Assembly: GCA_947463325.1 (NCBI GenBank)
Contig: CANHQT010000007.1
Coordinates: 1 to 64,000 of the forward strand
Reading direction: 5' to 3'
Origin: Sphingomonadaceae bacterium
GTDB lineage: Bacteria > Pseudomonadota > Alphaproteobacteria > Sphingomonadales > Sphingomonadaceae
DNA: 64,000 bases
The position numbers and the translations under genes are program-made. The notes under the pieces are model-generated. The model searched no databases. It saw nothing but the letters and a program-made list of their open reading frames with translations, and was not told the origin of the DNA. Shown in pieces: positions 23,953 to 34,384 of this stretch; position 1 is the stretch's first letter; each line of letters starts with the position of its first letter.

Positions 23953-26006
23953 CAGATGCGCACCCGCTCATCAGGAGCCAGATAGAGGCGCTGGCCGGGA
24001 GCAATGCCATAGGCGTCATACCACTGGTCCAGGTTGCGCATCACCCAGACGCGCTGGGCAGACGGCGAGTGCGGACCGGTGGTCAGGCGTTGCAGCATAT
24101 CTGCATCGCGGTGATTACGCCGCCAGACCTGCGCCCAGCCGAGGAAGAAGCGCTGATCCCCGGTCAGCCCATCAATCACTGGTGCCTCACGCCCGCCGAG
24201 CGAGGTACGATAGGCATCATAGGCAATCGAAAGACCAGCAAGATCTGCGATATTCTCGCCCAGAGTCAGCTCTCCGTTGATGCGCTCCCCCAACACCTCA
24301 TAGGCGTTATACTGTTCGATCAGGCGACGTCCTGCCGCTTCGAAAGCGGCGACATCCTGCGGGGTCCACCAATCGGCGAGACGGCCGTTTTCGTCATATT
24401 TGGCGCCCTGATCGTCGAAATGATGGCTGATTTCATGACCGATCACCGCACCAATGCCGCCATAGTTGATCGCAGGATCGGCATGTGGATCAAAGAAGGG
24501 CGGTTGCAGGATGGCCGCCGGGAAAACAATCTCGTTCATGCCGAAATTGGCATAGGCGTTGACCGTCATTGGGGTCATGAACCATTCCCAGCGGCGCAAC
24601 GGCTGGCCGAGCTTGCCCAGCTGATAGTCATGTTCGAAGCGGTTCGAGCGCCACATGTTACCGAACAGGTCATCGGCGCGAATATCCAGCCCGTCATAGC
24701 TGCGCCACTGGTCGGGATAGCCGATCTTGGTGGTGAAATTGGCAAGCTTAGTGCGGGCTCGTTCCCGGGTTTCCGGCTGCATCCAAGACACGGTTTCGAG
24801 CCGCCGGCCCATCGCCGCGACAACGTTCGTCACAAGCTGATCCATCGCCGCCTTGGTCGCGGGTGGGAAATGGCGCGCGACATAGACCTGGCTGACCTCG
24901 TCAGCGAGGATGCGGGAGGTAAAGTCGGTCGCACGCTTGCCACGTTCCTGACGCTGCGGCGTGCCAGTCAGCGCCGTACCGTAGAAGGCGAAATCGGCGT
25001 CGCCGACCGCACGGGGCAGCCCTTCGTCATAGGCCGAAAGACTGCGGACGATCATCTGGTCGCGCAGCACCTGCATTGGGGCCGAAGCGAACAGCCGCGC
25101 GATGCCGGTAAAGGCACTCGGCTGATTGACGATCACGTCATTCTGATTAGCGCCAATCCCCTGCAGATAGGCGGAGAAATCGAAACCGGGGGCGGATTCC
25201 TCAAGCTGGGCGATGGTCAGCTTGTTATAGGTCTTGGTCGCATCCGTGCTGTCGACACGGTTCCAGTGGACCCGGGCGATTTCGGTTTCGAAATCCATGA
25301 TCGCGCGGGCGCGAGTAGCGGCGTCAGCCTCTCCCGCCAGCGTCAACATCGCTTCGAGATGGACGAGATAGGCAGCGCGCACACGCTCAAACCGCTCGCT
25401 CGTGCCGAGATAAAACTCACGGTCGGGCATGCCGATGCCGCCCTGCCCCATGGTGAAGATGTAGTTTTCCGGTGCGCGGTCATCCTGACCCACATAGCCG
25501 CCGAACAGACCGCCTATGCCTGCACGATCAGCCTCCGCAGCAAGGGCAACATAGGCCGACCGGTCCTGAAGACCCCGGACGCGATTGAGCCAAGGCTGGA
25601 TCGGCGCCATGCCGAGCGCTTCGACGCGCGCTTCATCGAGGTAGCTGGCATAGGCGCGGCCGATCCGGCTGCCGGCATCAACGCGCGCTTCATCAAGGAT
25701 GGCACGAGTGCGCTCCTGGCTGAGATCGGCCAGCAAGGTGAACATGCCATAGTTGGACTTGTCCGCCGGGATCGGCGTGTTGCGTGCCCAGGTGGCATTG
25801 GCAAAGGCATAGAAATCATCGCCCGGCGCGACGCTGGTGTCCTTACCCGTCAGGTCGAAACCGAAGCTGCCGATTTGCGGGCTCGATGCAGGGGCTGGAG
25901 CTTCCGCCACCGGTGCCGGCGTATCGGCATTGGCCGTCGCACAGGCAGACAGGCTGATCGCAGAAATCCCTGCCAGCATCGCCGCGGCAACAGTCTTGAG
26001 ACGCAT
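23949..26006 (-). CDS. M13 family metalloendopeptidase, lipoprotein
   Basis: A 685-residue neprilysin/PepO-type zinc peptidase. A lipoprotein signal has lipobox LSAC (Cys22). The catalytic domain shows NAYANFGMNEIVFPAAILQP, the zinc motif HEISH (His524, Glu525, His528) and ENIAD (Glu584, Asp588). The C-terminus ends in a tryptophan, as often in the family. It cleaves oligopeptides on the outer side of the inner membrane or on the outer membrane. The ATG at 26006 is chosen because the signal peptide begins there. It overlaps cckA by 4 bp. Confidence 0.95.
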   Translation of the reverse strand: MRLKTVAAAMLAGISAISLSACATANADTPAPVAEAPAPASSPQIGSFGFDLTGKDTSVAPGDDFYAFANATWARNTPIPADKSNYGMFTLLADLSQERTRAILDEARVDAGSRIGRAYASYLDEARVEALGMAPIQPWLNRVRGLQDRSAYVALAAEADRAGIGGLFGGYVGQDDRAPENYIFTMGQGGIGMPDREFYLGTSERFERVRAAYLVHLEAMLTLAGEADAATRARAIMDFETEIARVHWNRVDSTDATKTYNKLTIAQLEESAPGFDFSAYLQGIGANQNDVIVNQPSAFTGIARLFASAPMQVLRDQMIVRSLSAYDEGLPRAVGDADFAFYGTALTGTPQRQERGKRATDFTSRILADEVSQVYVARHFPPATKAAMDQLVTNVVAAMGRRLETVSWMQPETRERARTKLANFTTKIGYPDQWRSYDGLDIRADDLFGNMWRSNRFEHDYQLGKLGQPLRRWEWFMTPMTVNAYANFGMNEIVFPAAILQPPFFDPHADPAINYGGIGAVIGHEISHHFDDQGAKYDENGRLADWWTPQDVAAFEAAGRRLIEQYNAYEVLGERINGELTLGENIADLAGLSIAYDAYRTSLGGREAPVIDGLTGDQRFFLGWAQVWRRNHRDADMLQRLTTGPHSPSAQRVWVMRNLDQWYDAYGIAPGQRLYLAPDERVRIW

Positions 26007-26085
26007 GGTACTAACCCTTTCAAAAAGAGCCCGCGCCCCCACGCAGACGAATAGAAACGGGACTATAGCTGCGCCAATGCGGCGT

Positions 26086-26673
26086 TCAACCAGCCTCGTT
26101 GCCCGACATCGAAGCCAGACGTGCGGCAATGCGCGCCTTCATCCTGAGGCGCCAGCGCCAGCGCAGCCAATTGTTCCAGATGACCGCACCAAGCACATAG
26201 CCAACCGCTGCTGAAACCACCGAAATGATGAACAAGCCCGCCATCAATGCGGGCGCAGCATCAGACAAGAGCCAGCTGACCCAGTGCCCGGCCGAAGCCC
26301 CTTCGTCCCAAAGTCGGTTGAAGGTGGTGATGTCCGCCTTGTAGCCGAAACTGACATTGCCGACTGCAACAGCGCCTGCAAGGATGAGCGGTGTCGTTGC
26401 CGGATTGGAAAGGAAGGTCATCGCCGCACCAATAGGAATGTTCGCGCGGCATGGCAGGGCAAGCATCGCAACGCCGACAATCTGAACGCCCGGAATCAAC
26501 AGGAAGATACCGACGAACAGACCAAGCGCGACACCACGCGGCACCGAGCGGCGGGTGAAGCGCCACAATTCGCTGTGCGCGATGCGGTGTGCGAAGGGAC
26601 GCAGCCAGCGGCTGGCCATTAGCTCGTCACGGCTCGGGCTGTTGCGCCGCACCCATCGACCAAAGCGCGACAT
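26086..26673 (-). CDS. DUF2062 membrane protein
   Basis: A 195-residue inner-membrane protein of the DUF2062 family. The hallmark FTRRSVPRGVALGLFVGIFL and the NPATTPLIL stretch are present, with three to four helices. Function is unknown, though the family is sometimes fused to glycosyltransferases. The start overlaps the smpB stop by one base, so it is part of dapA-smpB-DUF2062. The basic C-terminal tail (RWRWRLRMKAR) is probably cytosolic. Confidence 0.88.
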   Translation of the reverse strand: MSRFGRWVRRNSPSRDELMASRWLRPFAHRIAHSELWRFTRRSVPRGVALGLFVGIFLLIPGVQIVGVAMLALPCRANIPIGAAMTFLSNPATTPLILAGAVAVGNVSFGYKADITTFNRLWDEGASAGHWVSWLLSDAAPALMAGLFIISVVSAAVGYVLGAVIWNNWLRWRWRLRMKARIAARLASMSGNEAG

Positions 26674-27155
26674 CAGCCGCGTTCCTTCATGATACGGGCC
26701 GCCTCGCGCTTCCAGTCGCGTTCCTTGATCGTCTCACGCTTGTCATGCGCTTTCTTGCCCTTGGCGAGCGCGAGTTCGACTTTGGCCCGGCCACGCCCGT
26801 TGAAATAGATAGTGAGCGGAACGAGCGTCATCCCTTCGCGCGCCACCGCGCCGTGCAGCTTGCGGATCTCGCGGCCGGACAGGAGCAATTTGCGCGGGCG
26901 ACGCGGCTCGTGATTGAAACGATTGCCGTGGCTGAATTCGGGGATGTGGCTGTTGACCAGCCAGACTTCCCCATCCTTCACCTCGGCATAGCTATCTCCG
27001 ATATTGCCTTCCCCGAAGCGCAGCGATTTGACCTCCGTGCCAGTCAGCGCAATGCCCGCTTCGAACAATTCGTCGAGCGAATAGTCGAACCGCGCGCGGC
27101 GATTATCCGCGACGATCTTTTTCTTGTCGAAGGCAGCTGGGTGCGGGCGCGCCAT
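26673..27155 (-). CDS. smpB: SsrA-binding protein SmpB
   Basis: A 160-residue RNA-binding protein essential for trans-translation. It carries a conserved core ([21 protein letters not shown]), a [16 protein letters not shown] stretch and the lysine/arginine-rich C-terminal tail ([21 protein letters not shown]) that mimics the codon-anticodon helix. It delivers tmRNA to stalled ribosomes. The tmRNA gene itself is not in this window. Its start touches the dapA stop (shared base 27155), a common alphaproteobacterial pairing. Confidence 0.97.
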   Translation of the reverse strand: MARPHPAAFDKKKIVADNRRARFDYSLDELFEAGIALTGTEVKSLRFGEGNIGDSYAEVKDGEVWLVNSHIPEFSHGNRFNHEPRRPRKLLLSGREIRKLHGAVAREGMTLVPLTIYFNGRGRAKVELALAKGKKAHDKRETIKERDWKREAARIMKERG

Positions 27156-28030
27156 CAGAGAATGCCAGCCTCCGCCATGGCGGCATCGACTGCACGCTGT
27201 GCCGGTTCATTCGCGGGCAGCAGCGGCAAACGTATTTCGGGATCGAACCAATCGTGCAGCTGCGACAGCGCATATTTGGCGGGCGCAGGGCTTGCATCCG
27301 CGAACATCGCCTTGTGCAGCGCAAACAGCCGGTCGTGGAGCGCCAGCGCCGCCGCCCATTCGCCCTTGGCGCAATGCATGGCAAAGGCGGCGCACTGGGC
27401 GGGGGCGACATTGGCAGTAACCGAGATGCATCCCGTGCCGCCCATGACTGCATGCGGCAGCCACAGATCATCATTGCCGGATAGCTGGCAGAATTCTGCT
27501 CCGAGCAAGGCGCGGTGCTGTGTAACGCGGGCGAGATCGCCGCTGGCATCCTTGACCGCAACAATACCGGGAATCGCCGCGATACGCGCGAGCGTCTCCG
27601 GCAGAATGTCAGTGACCGTGCGGCCAGGCACATTGTAAGCGACGATCGGAAGGTCGGCGGCGGCGGCCACCGCTTCGAAATGTGCGACGAGTCCGTCCTG
27701 ACCTGGACGGTTATAATAGGGCGCTACTACCAGCGCGGCATCGGCACCGGCGGCCTTGGCGCGCTGCATATGACGGATGGCGGTTGCAGTGTCGTTGGAG
27801 CCGCAGCCCGCAATCACGGGAACGCGGCGGGCCGCGGCCTCGATGACGGTATCGAACACGCGATAATGTTCTTCGAACGACAATGTCGCGCTTTCGCCGG
27901 TGGTGCCGCAGGGAACAAGTGCGCTGCTGCCAGACGCAATCTGCCATTCGACGAGTCGCGCGAGCGCCCCTTCATCCAACCGTCCGTCGCGAAACGGGGT
28001 CACCATAGCCGGGATAGAACCCGAAAACAT
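27155..28030 (-). CDS. dapA: 4-hydroxy-tetrahydrodipicolinate synthase
   Basis: A 291-residue class I aldolase of the lysine/diaminopimelate pathway, condensing pyruvate with aspartate semialdehyde. The Schiff-base lysine is Lys160 in [10 protein letters not shown], Tyr132 lies in YNVPGRT and the phosphate-like loop is GTTGESAT. The product feeds both lysine and peptidoglycan. The gene is divergent from slt, whose product cleaves peptidoglycan, with about 115 bp between their starts. Length and motifs are typical. Confidence 0.97.
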   Translation of the reverse strand: MFSGSIPAMVTPFRDGRLDEGALARLVEWQIASGSSALVPCGTTGESATLSFEEHYRVFDTVIEAAARRVPVIAGCGSNDTATAIRHMQRAKAAGADAALVVAPYYNRPGQDGLVAHFEAVAAAADLPIVAYNVPGRTVTDILPETLARIAAIPGIVAVKDASGDLARVTQHRALLGAEFCQLSGNDDLWLPHAVMGGTGCISVTANVAPAQCAAFAMHCAKGEWAAALALHDRLFALHKAMFADASPAPAKYALSQLHDWFDPEIRLPLLPANEPAQRAVDAAMAEAGIL

Positions 28031-28145
28031 CGCTAAGCTCCTTTACAGGCCGGATTCCGCCGTCCTAGACTCAACCACGACAGATTGTGCTGGGAAAGCG
28101 GCGAAATCGCCCCGTTCAGCGCCAGATAAGGAAGTGACCCCCATC

Positions 28146-30173
28146 ATGGCAAGCATGCAGTTCCGTGGTTCTGCTTCGCGCATCATCCTCGCCGGCCTGT
28201 TGCTCGGTCCGGTGGCGGTGATTGCGCACGAATTGACCGTTGCAGCCCCGGCAGCAAGCGCCCCCGCCCTGACCAGCACAAGTGCCGCGGCTGTACCCGT
28301 ACCGACCATGTCTGCACGGAACGCAGTCACTGAATGGCAGGCGCTAACCCGGGAGCAGCAGCCATCATTTGACCGGGTTGCAGCATTTCTGATGGCCAAC
28401 CGCGGCTGGCCGAACGAGGCCGAGCTGCGTCGGGCAGCGGAAAATGCGCTCGACATCAACGGATACATCCCTGCCCGCGCTGCGGACTATTTTGCTGTCG
28501 TCGCGCCGACCAATGCGGCAGGCCATTTGCGCCACGCGCTTGCCCTTGTGTCCGCCAATCGTCTCGAGGAAGCGACCGAGGCAGCCCGACGCGCCTGGAC
28601 CAGCGGGACGCTGAACGCCGAAGAGGAGAGCCGACTGCTCGCATCCTTCCCCGGCGCGCTCTCCAGCGCCGATCATGACAACCGTATGGACCGGCTGCTG
28701 TGGTCGGGTTCCAACGCTGCCGCAACGCGCCAGATCGCCCTGGTTTCTCCTGCGCGGCAGCTGGAGTTTTCCGCGCGCCTCGCCATGCGCACGCGGGCGA
28801 CCGCAGCGGCGCTGCGCGCTGCCGAGGCGGAATCCGCTAATCCCGAGCTGCTCACCAGCGATGCTGGCTATATCGCCGACAAGGCGAGCTGGCTCGCCGC
28901 CACCGGCCAGACCGGCGCTGCACAAGCGCTGCTCGCAGGGCCGCGCACGCTTACCTCCCCGCCACGCGACGCCGAGCGCTGGCTGGAGCTGATCGTCGCG
29001 CAGGCACGGGCCGCTTCGCGCGCAGGCGACCATCGCACCGCCTATGACATCGCCCGCCGGGTCGAGGATGCCTTGCCGCTGGGCACCGACGTGCTGGCGC
29101 AGCCGCTTGGCGTGCGCGACGAATACACCAACGCGCTGTGGCTGGCAGCGACGACGGCGCACCGCCAACTCGGCCGGCCACGTGAGGCGGCGGGGCTCTA
29201 CCTCCTCTATTCAGCGGGTGGGCGATCCCCGCAGGTGAAGGCACGCGGGCTTTATTGGGCCGGGCGTGCTGCACTTGATGCCGGCGACAGCAATCTCGCC
29301 AATGATTATTTCCGGCGCGCCGCCACCCACTTCGATCAGTTCCACGGCCAGCTAGCGCTGGAACGACTGGGCGAAGCGCAACCCCGCCCCACCCTGTCCG
29401 GCAACGAATTGTCCGATGCCGAGCGCGAGGCTTTCGATGCGTCGAGTATCGTCCAAGCGGCACGGTTTCTGGGTGAGCAAGGCCAATGGCGCGAGCAGAC
29501 GCTGTTCCTGCGCGCCATCGCGAACAATGCCCGCAGCGATGCCGAACATGCACATGCCGCCCTGCTTTCCGCGGAGATCGGCCGGCCTGACCTGGCGGTG
29601 ATGATCGGGCGCAGTGCGCGGGTGAACGGGCATGACGGCATGTTGCCCGTCGCCTATCCAACCATGGCGGTGCCAGAAGGGCATGAGAGCAACTGGACCT
29701 TTATCCACGCAATCAGCCGGCAGGAAAGCCAGTTCGATCGTGCGGCAGTGAGCCATGCCGGCGCCCGCGGCCTGATGCAGCTGATGCCCGGAACCGCGCG
29801 CGAGACCGCCGGGCAGATCGGCCTCAGCTACGATTTCGACGCGCTGACAACCGATACGCGCTACAACATCATGCTTGGGTCGACCTATTTTCAGCGGATG
29901 CTGCGCTACTATGGCGGCAGCTATCCGCTCGCGGTGGCGGCCTATAATGCGGGGCCGGGCAATGTGAACCGCTGGTTGCGCGCCAATGGTGACCCGCGCA
30001 CCGGCAGCATTGCTATCCTCGACTGGATAGAGGCGATCCCGATTTTCGAGACACGCAATTATGTGCATCGCGTGTTGGAGAATGCGGTGGTTTATGAATC
30101 GCTGCGCCCAGGCGTGAGCGAAGCGCCGCGCAATCGCCTGAGCTACTATCTCGGCAAGCGCGAACCGGGCTGA
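28146..30173 (+). CDS. slt: soluble lytic murein transglycosylase, Slt type
   Basis: A 675-residue exported enzyme with a long helical superhelix (about 60-490) and a C-terminal goose-lysozyme-like domain. The catalytic glutamate is Glu527 in ISRQESQF, followed by GARGLMQLMPGTA and VAAYNAGPGNV. It cleaves glycan strands with formation of 1,6-anhydro-muramic ends. The start at 28146 opens a signal-like helix, and AAGGAAG lies about 10 bases upstream. The reading frame is open further upstream but overlaps dapA. It is followed by greB after 3 bases. Confidence 0.92.
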   Translation: MASMQFRGSASRIILAGLLLGPVAVIAHELTVAAPAASAPALTSTSAAAVPVPTMSARNAVTEWQALTREQQPSFDRVAAFLMANRGWPNEAELRRAAENALDINGYIPARAADYFAVVAPTNAAGHLRHALALVSANRLEEATEAARRAWTSGTLNAEEESRLLASFPGALSSADHDNRMDRLLWSGSNAAATRQIALVSPARQLEFSARLAMRTRATAAALRAAEAESANPELLTSDAGYIADKASWLAATGQTGAAQALLAGPRTLTSPPRDAERWLELIVAQARAASRAGDHRTAYDIARRVEDALPLGTDVLAQPLGVRDEYTNALWLAATTAHRQLGRPREAAGLYLLYSAGGRSPQVKARGLYWAGRAALDAGDSNLANDYFRRAATHFDQFHGQLALERLGEAQPRPTLSGNELSDAEREAFDASSIVQAARFLGEQGQWREQTLFLRAIANNARSDAEHAHAALLSAEIGRPDLAVMIGRSARVNGHDGMLPVAYPTMAVPEGHESNWTFIHAISRQESQFDRAAVSHAGARGLMQLMPGTARETAGQIGLSYDFDALTTDTRYNIMLGSTYFQRMLRYYGGSYPLAVAAYNAGPGNVNRWLRANGDPRTGSIAILDWIEAIPIFETRNYVHRVLENAVVYESLRPGVSEAPRNRLSYYLGKREPG

Positions 30174-30176
30174 ACC

Positions 30177-30668
30177 GTGGCCAGCACGCCGGGGCCGCGC
30201 CCCAATTACATCACGCCCGCAGGCTTTGCCGCGCTGCGCGAAGAATATGACCGGCTGCTCGGTACCGAGCGGCCGGCGATTGTCGAGGTGGTAAGCTGGG
30301 CCGCATCCAATGGCGACCGCAGCGAAAATGGCGACTATCTCTATGGGCGCAAGCGGATGCGGGAGATCGACCGGCGGCTGGGCTGGCTGGCGAAGCGGAT
30401 GAAGGCCGCGAAGGTCATTGATCCTGCGGCACAGCCCGACAAGAGCCGGGTGTTTTTTGGTGCCACGGTCGAAATCGCTGATGAGGACGACCGGCGTCGC
30501 ATTCTCACCATCGTCGGGAATGACGAGGCAGACGCGGGCGCCGGTCGGATCGGCTGGGACAGCCCATTGGCGCGAGCCCTGCGCGGCGCGGCCGTAGCGG
30601 ACATGCGGCGGGTGCAATTACCCGGCGGAGAGCTAGAATATGAGGTGATGGCGATCCGCTACGATTAG
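30177..30668 (+). CDS. greB: transcript cleavage factor GreB
   Basis: A 163-residue Gre factor. The coiled-coil tip holds acidic residues, and the sequence NGDRSENGDYLYGRKRMREIDRR is the GreB-specific basic patch rather than GreA. It rescues backtracked RNA polymerase by stimulating cleavage of long extruded RNA. The GTG start lies three bases after the slt stop, so translation is probably coupled. No other start fits. The C-terminal FKBP-like domain is complete. Confidence 0.93.
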   Translation: MASTPGPRPNYITPAGFAALREEYDRLLGTERPAIVEVVSWAASNGDRSENGDYLYGRKRMREIDRRLGWLAKRMKAAKVIDPAAQPDKSRVFFGATVEIADEDDRRRILTIVGNDEADAGAGRIGWDSPLARALRGAAVADMRRVQLPGGELEYEVMAIRYD

Positions 30669-30677
30669 CGGGCGCGC

Positions 30678-31499
30678 TCAGTCCGCACCTTTACTGTCGA
30701 CGTCGGCTTCGCCTTCTCCGGCCGGCTGATAACCAAAGGCCTCTTGGGCAAGTGCCTCAACATGCGCATCGCGCGGGAGCGGCACCATCGGAACGCGCCG
30801 TTCGAGCGTATCGGCAATGTGGGTCAGCGCAGCAATGCGCGCAGCCTTCTTGCCATTGCCGTCAATCACCGTCCACGGCGCCCAGCGCGTATCGGTACGA
30901 TCGAACATGTCGGCATAGGCCTTAAGATAATCGGCGCGTCGGGCGCGGTTGCGATAGTCGTCTGCCCCCGTCTTCCACCGTTTCCAGGGATCATCGAGCC
31001 GCGCAGCGAGGCGACGGTCCTGTTCCTCCTGCGTCACATGGACAAACAGCTTGAGAATGTTCGTGCCGCTCTCGGTCAGCTGCGCTTCGAATTCGTTGAT
31101 CTCATCATAGCCGCGCTGCCAGTCGCGCTCTGACGCGAAACCCTCAACGCGTTCCACCGCGACGCGGCCATACCAACTGCGGTCGAACACGCCGATATCG
31201 CGCTTTCCGGGCAGGCGCTTCCAGAAACGGTAAAGGAAATGACGGGCCTTTTCCTCCTCAGTCGGGGCGCCAATCGGCCAGACTTCGAACCAGCGCGGAT
31301 CCCATTCGGCACAGAGCCGCTGGATAATGCCGCCCTTACCGGCTGCGTCCCAGCCCTCAAACAGAATGACGGTCTGGCAGCCATGCATGATGTGCGCGGC
31401 CTGAATGCGGGCCAGCCGGTCCTGCAATGCGGCCATATCTGCCGCATAATCACCGGCGTATTTGCCGCCAGATTCGTGGTCGGCGAGGTTGATCGGCAT
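30678..31499 (-). CDS. ppk2: polyphosphate kinase 2 family protein
   Basis: A 273-residue PPK2-family P-loop enzyme. Walker A is GWDAAGKGG (residues 49-57) and the lid/Walker B area contains DRSWYGR (Asp106). Short single-domain PPK2 proteins use polyphosphate to phosphorylate ADP or AMP, or GDP. Which class this is cannot be decided from motifs alone. ATG at 31499 has AGGAG nine bases upstream. It is convergent with greB (9 bp gap) and lies apart from ppk1/ppx at 37914-41544. Confidence 0.92.
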   Translation of the reverse strand: MPINLADHESGGKYAGDYAADMAALQDRLARIQAAHIMHGCQTVILFEGWDAAGKGGIIQRLCAEWDPRWFEVWPIGAPTEEEKARHFLYRFWKRLPGKRDIGVFDRSWYGRVAVERVEGFASERDWQRGYDEINEFEAQLTESGTNILKLFVHVTQEEQDRRLAARLDDPWKRWKTGADDYRNRARRADYLKAYADMFDRTDTRWAPWTVIDGNGKKAARIAALTHIADTLERRVPMVPLPRDAHVEALAQEAFGYQPAGEGEADVDSKGAD

Positions 31500-31548
31500 G
31501 AATAAGCGCTCCTGCACCCGTCCTTAGCGCAAAGCGGTGGCGAAGGGG

Positions 31549-32445
31549 TTAACCAATCCGAGCTCCACCCTGTTCCGCGATCAGCGCGGCGACGCGGTCC
31601 GGCGCTTCCATCGGGATGAAATGCGAGCAATCGGGCCAGTGAAGGTCGCGACCGCCCGGAATCGCAGCCGCAAGGCCTTCCCAGGTAGGGCTAACTGAAA
31701 AATCCATCGGTGAGGCGCGCTCGCCACCACGCCCGCGCAATACGGTGACGGGCACGGCAATGCGAGAGAGCCAGCGGTGCGGGTCTTGCATCGCTGAACC
31801 CATGTAGCAGCTCGCCTCGATAACCGGTGGGCAAGCGAGTTCGAGAGCTTCGCCTTCGCCTGTGGGAACAAGACCATGGTGGCAATAGTCGGCAAGCACT
31901 TCGTCCTGCCATTCGGAATAGGGCGGGCGTTCGGCAAAGCGGGCGATCATTTCCTCCGCGTTTGCCCAAGCGTTGCGGCGGCGTGCGACCGGGTGGGCGG
32001 CAGGATCACCGATCAGCTGTCCAGCCGCACCGGCATAGACATCCGGCGCGAGGATGACCGGATCAATGAGCAGTGCGGCACTGACCAGCTCCGGCCGATG
32101 CGCGGCAATCCAGGCGGCGGCATAGCCGCCCATGCTGTGGCCGGCGACAACGAGCGGGCCAGTCGCCACGCTTTCGGCAAGAGCGGCAGCTTCGGCAGCG
32201 GTCACCTCCCAATCGCCAGCACCGCCGGGCGGGCGATAACTGAGGCCATGACCGCGCAGGTCAGGCGCGATGACGCGAAAGCTTGGCGGCAAGGCCGCTA
32301 CCACCCGGTCCCACAGCCGGGCATGAAAGCCAGTGGCGTGGAGCAGGAGCAAGGTCGGTGCCCCTGCCCCCTCTCCAGGCCAGTCATACGAGACGAGATC
32401 GCCTGCGGGCGCCTGAAAGCAGTGGCGTTCTGGCTCCCCCCGCAC
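31549..32445 (-). CDS. alpha/beta hydrolase
   Basis: A 298-residue cytosolic alpha/beta hydrolase with nucleophile Ser104 in AGHSMGGYAA, an HATG oxyanion loop and the histidine in DCSHFIPMEAP. The overall pattern resembles small-molecule esterases or haloalkane-type enzymes, but the substrate is not evident. A GTG at 32445, nine bases after the aspS stop, is the only reasonable start and has an AAGGG abutting it. Translation is probably coupled with aspS. It ends 49 bp before ppk2. Confidence 0.82.
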   Translation of the reverse strand: MRGEPERHCFQAPAGDLVSYDWPGEGAGAPTLLLLHATGFHARLWDRVVAALPPSFRVIAPDLRGHGLSYRPPGGAGDWEVTAAEAAALAESVATGPLVVAGHSMGGYAAAWIAAHRPELVSAALLIDPVILAPDVYAGAAGQLIGDPAAHPVARRRNAWANAEEMIARFAERPPYSEWQDEVLADYCHHGLVPTGEGEALELACPPVIEASCYMGSAMQDPHRWLSRIAVPVTVLRGRGGERASPMDFSVSPTWEGLAAAIPGGRDLHWPDCSHFIPMEAPDRVAALIAEQGGARIG

Positions 32446-32454
32446 CCTTCGCGC

Positions 32455-34236
32455 TCAGGCCTTGGGGCCGTCGACGAGGCGAATGTGAAGCTCGCGTAGC
32501 TGCTTTTCGGTGACGCGCGATGGCGCGTTCATCATCAGGTCCTCGGCCTTCTGGTTCATCGGGAAGAGGACGACTTCACGGATGTTGGGTTCGTCCGCCA
32601 GCAGCATGACGATGCGGTCAACGCCCGGTGCCGAGCCACCGTGCGGCGGAGCGCCATATTTGAAGGCGTTGATCATCCCGGCGAAGTCGCGGTCGACATC
32701 TTCCTGAGAGTATCCAGCGATCTCGAACGCCTTGTACATGATGTCCGGGCGGTGGTTGCGGATCGCGCCGGAGGACAATTCGATGCCATTACAGACGATG
32801 TCATACTGCCAGGCGAGGATATCGAGCGGATCCTTGTTTTCCAGAGCGTCCAGCTCGCCCTGCGGCATCGAGAAGGGGTTGTGGCTGAAATCGATCTTGC
32901 CGGTGTCCTCGTCCGCCTCGAACATCGGAAAATCGACGATCCAGCAGAATTTGAAGCAGCCTTGCTCGATGAGGCCCAGCTGTTCGGCGACGCGGGTGCG
33001 CGCGGCACCAGCGAGCTTGGCGGCCTGTGCTTCCTTACCGGCGGCAAAGAACAGGCCATCATCCGGCCCGAGGCCGAGCGCATCATAAAGCGCGGCAATG
33101 CCCGCCTCGCCATGGTTCTTGGCGATCGGGCCGCCGAATTCGCCGCCCTTGCGCGTGACATAGCCGAGGCCCGCATGGCCTTCTCCACGCGCCCATTCAT
33201 TCATGTCGTCGAAGAATTTACGGCTCTTGTCCGCCGTGCCCGGTGCCGGAATTGCGCGGACCACGCCGCCATCGCCGACGATCTTCGCAAACAGGCCGAA
33301 GCCAGAGCCCACGAAATGCTCGCCGACATCGTATATGATCAGTGGGTTGCGCAGATCAGGCTTGTCGCTGCCGTATTTCAGCATCGATTCGCGATAGGGG
33401 ATGCGCGGGAAGGTGCCGGCGGGCGTCACGCTCTTGCCGTTGGCAAATTCCTCGAACACGCCAGCCAGGACGGGTTCGATGGCATTGAATACGTCATCCT
33501 GGGTAACAAAGCTCATCTCGAAGTCGAGCTGGTAGAATTCGCCCGGGCTGCGGTCGGCGCGGGCATCTTCATCGCGGAAGCAGGGGGCGATCTGGAAATA
33601 GCGGTCGAAGCCGGCGACCATCAGCAACTGCTTGAACATCTGCGGCGCCTGCGGGAGCGCATAGAATTTGCCGGGATGCAGGCGGCTGGGCACGAGAAAG
33701 TCGCGCGCGCCCTCTGGGCTCGAGGCAGTAAGGATCGGCGTCTGGAACTCGGTGAAGCCCTGGTCCACCATGCGGCGGCGCAAGGATGCAATGACGTTCG
33801 AACGCAGCATGATGTTGCGGTGAAGCCGCTCGCGTCTGAGATCGAGGAAGCGGTATTTGAGGCGGATATCCTCCGGATATTCCTGCTCGCCTGCGACCGG
33901 CATAGGCAGTTCAGCTGCGGCTGACTGCACAGTCACGCTGCGGGCGCGCACCTCAATCTCCCCGGTGGGGAGGCCGGTGTTGACCGTTTCGGACGAGCGG
34001 GCGACAACATCACCATCGATAGTCAGCACGGATTCAAGCCGCGCGCCCTCCAGTACCGCAAAGTCGGCGTCGGCGGCGTTGGCGACGATCTGGGTAATGC
34101 CGAAATGGTCGCGGAGATCGACGAACAGGAGGTTGCCGTGATCGCGCTTGCGATGGACCCAGCCGGACAGACGGACGCTGCTGCCGACATCGGCGGCGCG
34201 GAGCTGGCCACAATGGTGGGTGCGATAGGCGTGCAT
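32455..34236 (-). CDS. aspS: aspartyl-tRNA synthetase, probably non-discriminating type
   Basis: A 593-residue bacterial-type AspRS with an N-terminal anticodon-binding OB fold, class II catalytic core ([19 protein letters not shown]) and inserted GAD domain. In the OB fold the sequence HRKRDHGN has histidine 33 where discriminating enzymes such as E. coli AspRS have leucine. Published work on Pseudomonas AspRS ties that histidine to recognition of both tRNA-Asp and tRNA-Asn. A GatCAB amidotransferase would then complete asparaginyl-tRNA, and it is not in this window. ATG at 34236 matches the family N-terminus. Confidence 0.95.
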   Translation of the reverse strand: MHAYRTHHCGQLRAADVGSSVRLSGWVHRKRDHGNLLFVDLRDHFGITQIVANAADADFAVLEGARLESVLTIDGDVVARSSETVNTGLPTGEIEVRARSVTVQSAAAELPMPVAGEQEYPEDIRLKYRFLDLRRERLHRNIMLRSNVIASLRRRMVDQGFTEFQTPILTASSPEGARDFLVPSRLHPGKFYALPQAPQMFKQLLMVAGFDRYFQIAPCFRDEDARADRSPGEFYQLDFEMSFVTQDDVFNAIEPVLAGVFEEFANGKSVTPAGTFPRIPYRESMLKYGSDKPDLRNPLIIYDVGEHFVGSGFGLFAKIVGDGGVVRAIPAPGTADKSRKFFDDMNEWARGEGHAGLGYVTRKGGEFGGPIAKNHGEAGIAALYDALGLGPDDGLFFAAGKEAQAAKLAGAARTRVAEQLGLIEQGCFKFCWIVDFPMFEADEDTGKIDFSHNPFSMPQGELDALENKDPLDILAWQYDIVCNGIELSSGAIRNHRPDIMYKAFEIAGYSQEDVDRDFAGMINAFKYGAPPHGGSAPGVDRIVMLLADEPNIREVVLFPMNQKAEDLMMNAPSRVTEKQLRELHIRLVDGPKA

Positions 34237-34384
34237 GGATGGTCTTTCGTGTATGGCGTTGGGGGCGCGGCAGCGCGCTCCTGAAGGAACGGCGCCTAAC
34301 ACAGGTGGGCGGGGGATTTGTCAAGTTTCTGGGCAATGGACATTCCTTGCCCTGCCGCTAGACCAGCCCCGATAAGGGGGGCGG

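Noticed and set aside
23898-26054. 718-codon frame opposite the M13 peptidase
   Set aside because: Shadow. The peptidase on the opposite strand has a full set of catalytic motifs.
29352-30617. 421-codon frame opposite slt and greB
   Set aside because: Crosses two real genes and has no domain.
32641-33924. 427-codon frame opposite aspS
   Set aside because: Shadow of aspS. The synthetase motifs on the other strand are complete.
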